A DNA stretch of 44,652 nucleotides from Clostridia bacterium (GTDB taxonomy: Bacteria > Bacillota > Clostridia > Oscillospirales > Acutalibacteraceae), in contig JAFQVM010000009.1 in assembly GCA_017407995.1 (NCBI GenBank), positions 1 through 44,652 on the forward strand, given 5' to 3'. This document shows positions 6,952 to 14,761 of the stretch, piece after piece (position 1 is the stretch's first letter; every line of letters starts with the position of its first letter). A program made the position numbers and the translations under genes. The notes beneath the pieces are model-generated. The model searched no databases. It was not told where the DNA came from and was given only the letters and a program-made list of their open reading frames with translations.

Positions 6952-7134
6952 TTATTGTTCAGACTCCCAATCAATTTCACCGTTTTGAGCTTCAAAAGCT
7001 TTTATGCATTGGCGGATTAAGTATAATATTTGACCGTTTATAGAGCGACCTTCATATTTTGCAATATAGCGTAATTTGCCGTGCAGTTCAGGGTCGACTT
7101 CGATTCCTAAATGTTTGTTGCTTTTATTTCTCAT
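6952..7134 (-). CDS. Ribbon-helix-helix (Arc/CopG-like) DNA-binding protein
   Basis: A 60-residue protein. The strand HLGIEVDPELHGKLRYIAKYEG is followed by helix SINGQILYLIRQCIKAFEAQNG, the usual pattern of Arc-type ribbon-helix-helix repressors, where the beta-strand residues read the DNA major groove. GGTGA precedes ATG 7134. The gene is divergent from the SLOG-like gene; a TTTGAGTATA motif overlaps the -10 box on each side of the intergenic region. Autoregulation and control of the neighbour are therefore likely (inference). Proteins of this kind may also act as antitoxins, but the neighbour is not a known toxin. Confidence 0.78.
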   Translation of the reverse strand: MRNKSNKHLGIEVDPELHGKLRYIAKYEGRSINGQILYLIRQCIKAFEAQNGEIDWESEQ

Positions 7135-7150
7135 ATTATCACCAACAAAA

Positions 7151-7221
7151 ATCTTAATTTGAGTATATTTTAAGATTGTTGTATGCTACAATGTTGATTG
7201 TATACTTGGTTTGAGTATACT
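7151..7221. promoter_or_regulatory. Divergent promoters with repeated operator-like motif
   Basis: Plus strand: TTGATT (7194-7199) and TATACT (7216-7221), 16-base spacer. Minus strand: TTGTAG (7186-7191) and TATACT (7162-7167), 18-base spacer. The motif TTTGAGTATA occurs at 7158-7167 and 7210-7219, overlapping the -10 box of each promoter. The left copy is further framed by the inverted repeat ATCTTAA (7151-7157) / TTAAGAT (7170-7176). Confidence 0.65.
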
Positions 7222-7244
7222 AAATTTATATTTGTGGTGATTTT

Positions 7245-7685
7245 ATGACCTGTACATTCTTTGGACATAGAGATACGTCTTTTAATATAGAGGAAAAGTT
7301 ACGGTTAATGCTAATAGATTTAATTGAAAATAAAGAGGTGGATTTGTTTTATGTGGGCAATAACGGCAACTTTGACCACATGGTTATAAGGATGTTAAAA
7401 TTATTAAAACTTAAATATCCTCATATAAGATTTTTGATAGTACTTGCTTATATGCCTGGTAAAAATAACTACTTAAATTATGAGTATAACTTAGACACTA
7501 TTTATCCTGATGTTTTGGAAAATACTCCTCCTAAATATGCAATAGTTAAGCGCAATAGATGGATGATAGATAAGTCTGATTATGTTGTAACTTATGTTAA
7601 GTGTGCCATTGGAGGCGCCGCACGGTTTAAGGAGTTTTCAGAAAAAAAGGGAAAGATAGTGTTTAATATTGCAGACTTGGATTGA
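7245..7685 (+). CDS. SLOG-family (YoqJ/DUF1273-like) protein
   Basis: A 146-residue protein starting MTCTFFGHRDT. The (F/T)GHR start followed by a Rossmann-like alternation (DLFYVGNNGNFDHMVIRML, then IRFLIVLAYMPG) is the pattern of SLOG-fold proteins. These bind nucleotides or related ligands and include lysine decarboxylase-like (LOG) enzymes and several conflict-system sensors. The later segment YAIVKRNRWMIDKSDYVVTYV resembles the NRWMVDxSD block seen in many small SLOG proteins, and GGAA near the end may form the phosphate-binding turn. Catalytic residues cannot be assigned. It is AT-richer than neighbouring housekeeping genes and sits with a divergent RHH regulator, suggesting an accessory module. 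Confidence 0.75.
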   Translation: MTCTFFGHRDTSFNIEEKLRLMLIDLIENKEVDLFYVGNNGNFDHMVIRMLKLLKLKYPHIRFLIVLAYMPGKNNYLNYEYNLDTIYPDVLENTPPKYAIVKRNRWMIDKSDYVVTYVKCAIGGAARFKEFSEKKGKIVFNIADLD

Positions 7686-7716
7686 CTTTGTTTAAAAGAG
7701 CAGTATCTTATCTCTC

Positions 7717-7745
7717 TTGATTTTTTTTGTATATACAATTATAAT
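7717..7745 (+). promoter_or_regulatory. Promoter of the rbgA operon
   Basis: TTGATT (7717-7722) and TATAAT (7740-7745), 17-base spacer, 35 bases before the rbgA start; AAGGGG ribosome site downstream. Confidence 0.7.
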
Positions 7746-7780
7746 TATATATTAATTAATATCTTATAAGGGGAAACTTT

Positions 7781-8635
7781 ATGGACGAAAATAATCTCTA
7801 TGTGCAGTGGTTTCCTGGCCACATGGCTAAAACTCGCAGACAGATAAAGGAGAGCTTACCGCTTGTTGATGCGGTGGTTGAGATTGCAGATGCACGAGTG
7901 CCTGTCAGCAGCCGAAATCCCGAACTCGGAGAGATAATCGGCAAAAAGCCGCTGATGCTTATATTGAACAAGTGCGACCTTGCAGATGAGAACGCAACCC
8001 GCAGAAAGATAGCGGAACTTGAAAAGCAGGGTATAGCCGCTATTGCTGTGGACTGCCGTTCAGGTAAGGGGCTCAATGCTTTTGCACCGACTGTTAAAAA
8101 AGTTCTCAAGGACAGAATAGAGGCCAATGTTCAAAAGGGCATGGCAGGAAAGCCTTTGCGGCTTATGGTTGTCGGCATTCCTAATACAGGAAAATCGTCA
8201 TTTATAAACCGTATGGCGGGAAAGAATAAAGCTAAGGTTGCGGACAAGCCCGGTGTTACACGTCAAAATCAGTGGTTTAACATCGGCAACGGCATTGAGC
8301 TGCTTGACACCCCCGGTGTGCTTTGGCCGAAATTTGATGACCCTGATGTGGGCCTGAGATTGGCCTTTATCGGTTCTGTTAAAGATACAATAATGGACCT
8401 TGAGCTGATAGCGGCACGCTTTTTGACTATAATGAATGAGAACTATCCTGAGAGGCTCAAAGAACGCTACAAGCTTGAGTTTCCTGCGGACAGCGAAGAG
8501 TTTGAACGTCTTGAGATGCTCGCCAAAAAGCGTGGCATGCTTATAAGCGGAGGCGAGCCTAATACAGAGAGAGCGGCGGTCATGCTGCTTGATGAGTATA
8601 GGGCAGGCAAACTTGGCAGGATAACTCTTGAATAA
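7781..8635 (+). CDS. rbgA: Ribosome biogenesis GTPase RbgA (YlqF)
   Basis: A 284-residue circularly permuted GTPase. The G4 motif NKCD (63-66) comes before G1 GIPNTGKS (132-139) and G3 DTPG (176-179), which is the hallmark of this group. The N-terminal VQWFPGHMAKTRRQI segment is characteristic of YlqF/RbgA. The protein acts late in 50S subunit maturation, where it promotes incorporation of L16 and other proteins. The C-terminal ~90 residues form the RNA-binding region. It is the first gene of a run of closely spaced genes up to tsaD and has its own promoter. Confidence 0.96.
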   Translation: MDENNLYVQWFPGHMAKTRRQIKESLPLVDAVVEIADARVPVSSRNPELGEIIGKKPLMLILNKCDLADENATRRKIAELEKQGIAAIAVDCRSGKGLNAFAPTVKKVLKDRIEANVQKGMAGKPLRLMVVGIPNTGKSSFINRMAGKNKAKVADKPGVTRQNQWFNIGNGIELLDTPGVLWPKFDDPDVGLRLAFIGSVKDTIMDLELIAARFLTIMNENYPERLKERYKLEFPADSEEFERLEMLAKKRGMLISGGEPNTERAAVMLLDEYRAGKLGRITLE

Positions 8636-8653
8636 CTTATGGGGTGTGAAAAG

Positions 8654-9832
8654 ATGAGAAGACATTTTAGGAAGATAATCAGTATAGCTGCTTTGCTCGT
8701 CTGTGTGATGCTGTTGGTTTCTTGTTCAATCAACCAAACAGCACCTGCAGGCGGAGAGGTTGAAACAACCGCTGAACAGACTACCGAGCAGAGGAAAGAA
8801 CCTACAAGTGTTAATATTCTTGCTGTGGGCGATAATCTGATACATGCCGTGATATACAATCAGGCTAACAGACGTTCTGCAAACGGCGGATATGATTTTT
8901 CATATGCTTATGAAAATATAGCGGACACTATTGCGGCAGCCGATATCAGCATTATCAATCAAGAGACTATAATTGACCCCACCAAAGCGCCTGCCACATA
9001 TCCGTGTTTCAACTCTCCCGTTGAGCTTGGAGATGAGATGGTGAAGATAGGCTTTGATGTGTTCAATCTTGCTAACAACCATTCGCTTGATAAGGGACAG
9101 AGCGGGCTTCGTGAGGCTATAAAGTATTGGGATGCAAAAGACGTTGTGCACTGCGGAGCATATCTTGATGAAGAGGATTATAAGACGATACCGACCAATA
9201 CGGTCAACGACATAAAGTTTGCCTATGTAGGTCTAACCGAGCCGACTAACGGTTTGAGTCTGCCTGACGGAGCAGAAACTATTCTGATGCTGGGTGCCGA
9301 TGAGGAGCGCATAGAGGCTCGTGTTAAGGCAGCTGCTGAAATCAGCGATATGGTAATTGTAAACATACATTGGGGTGTTGAGTATACCCACACTCCGACC
9401 GACCGTCAACATGAGCTTGCACAAAAGCTTGCTGATTGGGGTGCTGACATCATAGTCGGAACGCATCCGCACGTTATCCAGCCAGTCGAGTACGTGAAAG
9501 CTACAGACGGCCGTGATGTGCTTGTTATATACTCGCTCGGCAACTTCATCTCAGCTCAGGACAGGGGTCCGAGAATGCTCGGCGGAATGATGCACATAAC
9601 CGTTACCAAAGACTATGAAACTGAGAAAACGACTGTCACCAACGCTAAGTTTACGGGCGTTGTGACTCATTATGATGCAGGCTTTTCAAATGTCAGAGTA
9701 TATAATCTTTCTGATTATACAGCAGAGCTTGCAAATAAACACGGTGTGCGTTCAACTACACCGTCGTTCAGCCTTGAGTATTTAAATTCTATCGTGACAG
9801 ATGTAATCGATGAGAAGTTTTTGGGAGAATAA
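8654..9832 (+). CDS. CapA-family lipoprotein (poly-gamma-glutamate capsule/PGA_cap-type)
   Basis: About 392 residues. The N-terminus MRRHFRKIISIAALLVCVML followed by LVSC is a lipoprotein signal with lipidation at Cys24, followed by a Thr/Glu-rich linker. The rest is a PGA_cap metallophosphoesterase-like domain: ILAVGDNLIH, INQETI, NNHSLDKG, VNIHWGVEYTH, VGTHPHVIQPVEY and YSLGNFISAQ. CapA/YwtB proteins are associated with poly-gamma-glutamate synthesis, but many clostridial members occur without other capsule genes, as here. It is likely anchored on the outer membrane face. Start 8654 was chosen for GGGGTG seven bases upstream; an in-frame ATG at 8639 lacks one. The gap to rbgA is 18 bases. 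Confidence 0.85.
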   Translation: MRRHFRKIISIAALLVCVMLLVSCSINQTAPAGGEVETTAEQTTEQRKEPTSVNILAVGDNLIHAVIYNQANRRSANGGYDFSYAYENIADTIAAADISIINQETIIDPTKAPATYPCFNSPVELGDEMVKIGFDVFNLANNHSLDKGQSGLREAIKYWDAKDVVHCGAYLDEEDYKTIPTNTVNDIKFAYVGLTEPTNGLSLPDGAETILMLGADEERIEARVKAAAEISDMVIVNIHWGVEYTHTPTDRQHELAQKLADWGADIIVGTHPHVIQPVEYVKATDGRDVLVIYSLGNFISAQDRGPRMLGGMMHITVTKDYETEKTTVTNAKFTGVVTHYDAGFSNVRVYNLSDYTAELANKHGVRSTTPSFSLEYLNSIVTDVIDEKFLGE

Positions 9833-9837
9833 AGCAT

Positions 9838-10452
9838 ATGCAACAAGATATTGACAGATATTATTATGAGCGAACTGCAGCAGAACACGGATTCAAAGTG
9901 GTTTGCGGAATAGATGAAGCGGGCAGAGGTCCGCTTGCGGGACCTGTTTTTGCGGCGGCAGTAATTCTGCCTGAGGGAGTTGTTATTGAGGGGCTTAATG
10001 ATTCCAAAAAACTCAGCGAAAAAAAGCGAGACAAGCTGTTTGATGAGATAAAGGAACGTGCTATATATGCTGTTGCAAGTGCCTCTGAGCAAGAAATAGA
10101 TGAATTAAATATTCTCAACGCAACATATCTTGCTATGCAGAGGGCTTTTGAGGCTTTGCCGGAGTGTCCTCAGGCGGCATTTGTGGACGGAAACCGTCTG
10201 CCTGAATTGCCTGTACCCGCAAAAGCAATAGTCAAGGGTGATTCCCTGAGCGCCTCTATAGCTGCGGCATCTATAATGGCAAAGGTAAGCAGGGACAGAT
10301 ATATGCTTGAACTTGATGAGAAGTATCCCGAATACTGTTTTTCGAAACACAAAGGTTACGGCACGAAGCTGCACTATGAAAAGATACGAGAATACGGTAT
10401 CTCTGATGTACATAGGAAAACTTTTTTGAAAAAACTGCCGGAGGACTGGTGA
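9838..10452 (+). CDS. rnhB: Ribonuclease HII
   Basis: A 204-residue enzyme that cleaves RNA in RNA-DNA hybrids and removes misincorporated ribonucleotides. The active-site residues visible are Asp26 and Glu27 in CGIDEAGRGPLAGP and Asp117 in FVDGN. KGDSLSASIAAASIMAKV and the C-terminal FSKHKGYGTKLHYEKIREYG block are typical. Length is normal for the family. It starts five bases after the CapA gene and ends one base before yraN, within a co-oriented run. Confidence 0.96.
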   Translation: MQQDIDRYYYERTAAEHGFKVVCGIDEAGRGPLAGPVFAAAVILPEGVVIEGLNDSKKLSEKKRDKLFDEIKERAIYAVASASEQEIDELNILNATYLAMQRAFEALPECPQAAFVDGNRLPELPVPAKAIVKGDSLSASIAAASIMAKVSRDRYMLELDEKYPEYCFSKHKGYGTKLHYEKIREYGISDVHRKTFLKKLPEDW

Positions 10453-10453
10453 G

Positions 10454-10825
10454 ATGATACAGGAAAAAGAGAAAGCCGGTCTTTTGGGAGAGGTGTATGC
10501 GGCGAGAAAGCTTCGTGAAAAGGGATATGATATCTATACGGCGAACTATCGTTGTCGCTTCGGCGAGGTTGATATAATAGCCGCAGATGACAAGTATATT
10601 ATCTTTACAGAGGTCAAGACTCGTTCCCCGGGAGCAATAGCTTTACCACGTGAGTGGGTAGATGAAAGAAAGCAGGAAAGACTTGTAAAAACGGCTGCCT
10701 TGTATCTTCAGAAAAACCCTGTTGACCTTCAACCGAGGTTTGATGTGGTGGAGGTTTATCTTGATAAGGAACATAATGTGGAACGCATGAATCATATCGA
10801 AAACGCATTTGATAGTGATATGTAA
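10454..10825 (+). CDS. yraN: UPF0102 family protein YraN
   Basis: A 123-residue protein of the UPF0102 family, which has an endonuclease-like (Holliday-junction resolvase-type) fold. The conserved segment is GEVDIIAADDKYIIFTEVKTRS, providing the acidic D...E-x-K signature of this fold, preceded by LREKGYDIYTANYRCRFGE. Its biochemical role is not settled. It is frequently located directly after rnhB, as here (one-base gap), supporting co-transcription. Confidence 0.93.
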   Translation: MIQEKEKAGLLGEVYAARKLREKGYDIYTANYRCRFGEVDIIAADDKYIIFTEVKTRSPGAIALPREWVDERKQERLVKTAALYLQKNPVDLQPRFDVVEVYLDKEHNVERMNHIENAFDSDM

Positions 10826-10845
10826 ATAGAAAAGAGGGACGGGCT

Positions 10846-11277
10846 GTGAAATTGATTTTTGTCTGCACAGGTAATACCTGCCGCAGTCCGATGGCTGAAG
10901 GACTTTTCAAAAAGCTTTTAAAAGAGCGAAATATCAATGATATAGACTGTTCAAGCGCAGGCTTGGCGGCATATGACGGTAGTGCGGCTGCGCCGAATGC
11001 AATAGCGGCAGCAGAGGAGTTGGGTGCAGATATATCTGCTCACAGCTCACGCTTGCTTACAAGTGCCGATGCGCTCAATGCGGATTTGATAGTGTGCATG
11101 ACTCAGGAACATTGTGAAGTGCTCTGTACAGTTTTGCCTGAGGAGAAGATATCCTTGCTCGGCTGCGGAATAAATGACCCGTACGGCGGCGATATAGATG
11201 TTTACAGGGCTTGCGCAAAGAAGATAGAACAAGCATTGACGGAGTTGCTTGAAGAACTTGCGAGTAAAGGCAAGTAG
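10846..11277 (+). CDS. ywlE: Low-molecular-weight phosphatase, YwlE-type protein arginine phosphatase
   Basis: A 143-residue protein starting at GTG 10846 after GAGGGA. The phosphate loop FVCTGNTCRSPMAEG gives Cys7 (nucleophile), Thr11 and Arg13, and DPYGG supplies the general acid Asp. In Bacillus YwlE a Thr at the same position of the loop favours phosphoarginine over phosphotyrosine, so an arginine phosphatase counteracting a McsB-type kinase is likely (inference from family). Overall it aligns with YwlE through the C-terminal DVYRACAKKIEQALTELLEEL helix. No mcsB/mcsA is in the window. A LMW protein tyrosine phosphatase is the alternative. Confidence 0.85.
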   Translation: MKLIFVCTGNTCRSPMAEGLFKKLLKERNINDIDCSSAGLAAYDGSAAAPNAIAAAEELGADISAHSSRLLTSADALNADLIVCMTQEHCEVLCTVLPEEKISLLGCGINDPYGGDIDVYRACAKKIEQALTELLEELASKGK

Positions 11278-11300
11278 CTTTACAGATTTTTGGTGATTTT

Positions 11301-11756
11301 ATGGATTTTAAGATTTTACCAATGGCAGAAAAACATATAGTTAAGATAGCCGAGCTTGAGCGTGAATGCTTTTCAACCCCGTGGTCGGAGACTGCATTGC
11401 TTGAAGAGCTTTCAAATCCGCAGGCACATTTTTTGTGTGCAGTATGCAATGACGCAGTGGCAGGTTATATCGGTGTTCAGGAGATTGTCGGCGAAGCTTA
11501 TATAACAAACATAGCTGTTTTTTCTGATTTCAGACGAAAAGGAATAGCGGACAGGTTGTTGCGGTCAGCTCAGATGGGTGCTACCGAGCGGGAATGTGAT
11601 TTTATCACGCTGGAAGTGCGTAAAAGTAATGAAGCGGCGATATCTTTATATAAAAAACATGGCTTTGCTATAGCGGGTGAGCGTAAAAAATTCTATACCG
11701 CACCGAGCGAAGATGCTCTTATTATGACGAAGAATTTGAGAAAAGAGGAACTTTAA
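11301..11756 (+). CDS. rimI: Ribosomal-protein-alanine N-acetyltransferase RimI-like
   Basis: A 151-residue GNAT-fold protein. FSTPWSETALLEEL near the start, YITNIAVFSDFRRKGIADRLLR (acetyl-CoA binding motif RRKGIA) and ITLEVRKSNEAAISLYKKHGF are characteristic of RimI. The family acetylates the N-terminus of ribosomal protein S18 in Enterobacteria; targets in Clostridia may be broader. It directly precedes tsaD with a one-base gap, a conserved arrangement in Firmicutes where the tsaB gene often lies just upstream; tsaB is not present here. Confidence 0.92.
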   Translation: MDFKILPMAEKHIVKIAELERECFSTPWSETALLEELSNPQAHFLCAVCNDAVAGYIGVQEIVGEAYITNIAVFSDFRRKGIADRLLRSAQMGATERECDFITLEVRKSNEAAISLYKKHGFAIAGERKKFYTAPSEDALIMTKNLRKEEL

Positions 11757-11757
11757 A

Positions 11758-12792
11758 ATGAAGATTCTTGCAATTGAATCCTCCTGTGATGAAACAGCTG
11801 CAGCCGTTGTTGAGGATGGCAGAAAGGTACTGTCGAGTGTTATAGCTTCACAGGTTAAGGAGCATATATTATATGGCGGAGTTGTGCCGGAGATAGCATC
11901 AAGACGTCACGCTGAGGCTATTTCGGGCGTGGTAAGCGAGGCTTTGGCTCAGGCTCAACTTACAATAGATGACGTCGATGCCGTTGCGGTTACATATGCC
12001 CCCGGCCTTATCGGCGCATTGCTTGTAGGTGTCAACTATGCAAAGGGTCTTGCATATGCTGCAAACAAGCCGCTTGTTCCCGTACATCATCTTCGTTCAC
12101 ATATCGCTGCTAACTATATAACACATACACAGCTCGAACCGCCGTTTTTGTGTCTTGTTGTTTCGGGCGGACACAGCCACATAATTGAAGTTAAGGGGTA
12201 TAACGATTTTAATATTATCGGCAGAACACGTGACGATGCTGCAGGCGAGGCAATGGATAAGGCTGCAAGGGCCATGGGACTTGATTATCCTGGCGGTGTA
12301 AATCTTGACAGGGTTTCTAAGGACGGTGACCCGAAAAGCTACAAGCTTCCCCATCCGAGAGTTGACGGAAGTGAGTATGATTTCAGTTTTTCGGGACTAA
12401 AGACTGCGGCAGTCAATATTATTCATAATGCAAAACAAAAAGGGGAGACTATCAATGTTCCCGACCTCGGAGCTTCGTATATAGAGGCGGTTGTAAACTG
12501 TCTTGCTGAAAATACGGAGAAGGCGGCACATGAATTTGGATATAAAAAGATAGTTCTTGCCGGCGGAGTTTCTGCAAATTCACTTTTAAGGGCTCGCATG
12601 AGTGATATATGTAAGCGTAATTCATGGGAACTTTTTATGCCTGAACTCTCACTTTGCGGTGACAATGCAGCCATGGTTGGCGCTCAAGGTTACTATGAAT
12701 ATCTTGCGGGAAACACGGCTTCGCTTTCGCTGAATGCCCGTGCATCTATGCCTATTGATGAAAATGATAAATTTTTATCAAAAAAAGGCTAA
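11758..12792 (+). CDS. tsaD: tRNA N6-adenosine threonylcarbamoyltransferase TsaD
   Basis: A 344-residue ASKHA-fold enzyme that, with TsaB and TsaE, transfers threonylcarbamoyl to A37 of ANN-decoding tRNAs. It begins MKILAIESSCDETAAAVVED and carries the metal-binding histidines His111 and His115 in HHLRSH, the nucleotide site segment VVSGGHSHI, and SLCGDNAAMVGAQGYYEY near the end. Length is normal. It is the last gene of the run started by rbgA; no strong terminator follows before the pckG promoter. Confidence 0.97.
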   Translation: MKILAIESSCDETAAAVVEDGRKVLSSVIASQVKEHILYGGVVPEIASRRHAEAISGVVSEALAQAQLTIDDVDAVAVTYAPGLIGALLVGVNYAKGLAYAANKPLVPVHHLRSHIAANYITHTQLEPPFLCLVVSGGHSHIIEVKGYNDFNIIGRTRDDAAGEAMDKAARAMGLDYPGGVNLDRVSKDGDPKSYKLPHPRVDGSEYDFSFSGLKTAAVNIIHNAKQKGETINVPDLGASYIEAVVNCLAENTEKAAHEFGYKKIVLAGGVSANSLLRARMSDICKRNSWELFMPELSLCGDNAAMVGAQGYYEYLAGNTASLSLNARASMPIDENDKFLSKKG

Positions 12793-12810
12793 AAGTTCAC
12801 ATTCTGTACA

Positions 12811-12839
12811 TTGAAAAAATAAAACTTTACGGGTATAAT
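12811..12839 (+). promoter_or_regulatory. Promoter of pckG
   Basis: TTGAAA (12811-12816) and TATAAT (12834-12839), 17-base spacer, 60 bases before the start. Confidence 0.75.
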
Positions 12840-12899
12840 ATATAATGGGTAAAGATGGTACCTTTCCAATATAAGTTTAGTCGAAAGGAGTCAAATTTA

Positions 12900-14681
12900 A
12901 TGAAACATTTGACACAGAACAAAACCGTCATCGATTGGATTGAAGAGAAAATCGAGCTTGTCAAACCTGACGAGGTCGTATGGATTGATGGCAGCGAGGA
13001 GCAGCTTGAGGCTCTGCGCAAAGAGGCTTGCTCAACAGGCGAACTTGAGAAGCTTAATGAGGAGTTACTTCCCGGTTGTTATCTTCACAGAACAGCCGTT
13101 AACGACGTTGCAAGAGTTGAAGGCAGAACATTCATCTGCACAGAGACTAAGGAGGAAGCCGGTCCTACAAATAACTGGATGGCTCCCGCTGAGGCATACG
13201 AGATGCTCTATGATATAGCAAGAGACAGCTATAAGGGTAGAACAATGTATGTTATTCCTTATTCAATGGGTCCTGTCGGCTCACCTTTCTCAAAGGTCGG
13301 TATTGAGCTTACAGACTCAATCTATGTTGTTCTCAACATGGTTATTATGACAAGAACAGGCAAGGCAGTTATGGAAGCTCTCGGCGACAGCAATGACTGG
13401 GTACGTGGACTTCACTGTAAGTGCGATATAGACGATGAGAAGCGTTATATCTGCCAGTTCCCGCAGGATAACACAATTATCTCTGTAAACTCAGGTTACG
13501 GCGGAAACGTACTTCTCGGCAAAAAGTGCTTTGCACTTCGTATAGCATCTTACCAGGGCTGGAAAGAGAATTGGCAGGCAGAGCATATGCTTATTCTCGG
13601 TCTTGAGAATCCTCAGGGCGAAGTTAAGTATATCTGCGCAGCGTTCCCGTCAGCTTGCGGAAAGACCAACCTTGCTATGCTTATTCCTCCCGAGGGATAC
13701 AAGGCTAAGGGCTACAAGGTATGGTGTGTCGGCGACGATATTTCCTGGATTAGAAAGGGTCCCGACGGCAGACTTTACGCTATCAATCCCGAGAACGGCT
13801 TCTTTGGAGTTGCTCCCGGAACAAACGTGAAGTCTAACCCCAATGCTCTTGCAGCAACAATGAAAAACACCATCTTTACAAACGTTGCACATAATCTTGA
13901 TAACAACACCGTTTGGTGGGAAGGACTTGACAAGAATCCGCCCGAGAACGCAATCGAGTGGAAGGGCAATCCCTGGAACGGTAAAACAAGCGAGGAAAAG
14001 GGTGCTCATCCGAACAGCCGTTTAACAGCTCCCGCTGTTAACTGCCCCTGCATCAGCCCCGAATTTGAGAATCCCGCAGGTGTTCCGATTTCTGCTATCG
14101 TATTCGGCGGCAGAAGAGCAAAGCTCGCTCCGCTGGTCTATCAGTCAAGAGATTGGAACCACGGTGTATTCGTAGGTTCTATCATGGCTTCTGAGACCAC
14201 CGCTGCAGCAGCTGGTGCTGTCGGTGTTGTCCGCCGTGACCCCATGGCTATGCTTCCGTTCTGCGGATATAACATGGCTGATTATTGGCAGCACTGGGTA
14301 AATATAGGTAAAACTCTTGACCCTGAAAAAGCTCCCAAGATTTTCAACGTTAACTGGTTCCGCAAGGATGATGACGGCAACTTCCTGTGGCCCGGCTTCG
14401 GTGATAACCTTCGTGTTCTTGAGTGGATTATCAAGCGTTGCGACGGTAAGGTTGATGCTGATGAGACTGCTATCGGTTACGTTCCCAAGGCTGAAGACAT
14501 CAACCTTGAGGGTATCGAGGATGAGGTAAGCGATGCACAGCTCAAAGAGATTCTCAGCGTTGACAATTCTCTTTGGGATGCAGAGGTTGCAGGCATCGAG
14601 GAGTTCTATGCGAAGTTTGGCGATAAGCTTCCCGCAACTCTTAAAAATGAGCTTGAGACCCTCAAAGCAAACCTTAAATAA
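12900..14681 (+). CDS. pckG: Phosphoenolpyruvate carboxykinase (GTP)
   Basis: A 593-residue enzyme that interconverts oxaloacetate and phosphoenolpyruvate with GTP/GDP. In rumen-type anaerobes it often runs in the carboxylating, ATP-conserving direction. The P-loop with the reactive cysteine is FPSACGKTNLAM (Cys253). Upstream WVRGLHCKCDIDDEKRYICQFP and the substrate-loop region GGRRAKLAPLVYQSRDWNHGVFVGSIMASETTAAA identify the GTP class rather than the ATP class. Start ATG 12900 was chosen for AAAGGAG eight bases upstream; an upstream in-frame ATG at 12855 lies within the 5' leader. The gene stands alone with its own promoter and two terminators. Confidence 0.97.
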   Translation: MKHLTQNKTVIDWIEEKIELVKPDEVVWIDGSEEQLEALRKEACSTGELEKLNEELLPGCYLHRTAVNDVARVEGRTFICTETKEEAGPTNNWMAPAEAYEMLYDIARDSYKGRTMYVIPYSMGPVGSPFSKVGIELTDSIYVVLNMVIMTRTGKAVMEALGDSNDWVRGLHCKCDIDDEKRYICQFPQDNTIISVNSGYGGNVLLGKKCFALRIASYQGWKENWQAEHMLILGLENPQGEVKYICAAFPSACGKTNLAMLIPPEGYKAKGYKVWCVGDDISWIRKGPDGRLYAINPENGFFGVAPGTNVKSNPNALAATMKNTIFTNVAHNLDNNTVWWEGLDKNPPENAIEWKGNPWNGKTSEEKGAHPNSRLTAPAVNCPCISPEFENPAGVPISAIVFGGRRAKLAPLVYQSRDWNHGVFVGSIMASETTAAAAGAVGVVRRDPMAMLPFCGYNMADYWQHWVNIGKTLDPEKAPKIFNVNWFRKDDDGNFLWPGFGDNLRVLEWIIKRCDGKVDADETAIGYVPKAEDINLEGIEDEVSDAQLKEILSVDNSLWDAEVAGIEEFYAKFGDKLPATLKNELETLKANLK

Positions 14682-14688
14682 GAAACAA

Positions 14689-14714
14689 AGACCGCAGAAA
14701 ACCTGCGGTCTTTT
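14689..14714 (+). terminator. First terminator of pckG
   Basis: 9-bp stem AGACCGCAG / CTGCGGTCT, loop AAAAC, then T-run. Confidence 0.88.
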
Positions 14715-14725
14715 AAATTAGAAAA

Positions 14726-14750
14726 GGCGCTGTTTTAACAGCGCCTTTTT
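14726..14750. terminator. Second terminator after pckG, between converging genes
   Basis: 9-bp stem GGCGCTGTT / AACAGCGCC with a TT loop, flanked by A-run and T-run. It can also end the minus-strand DUF4364 transcript. Confidence 0.85.
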
Positions 14751-14761
14751 ATATTGCCACC

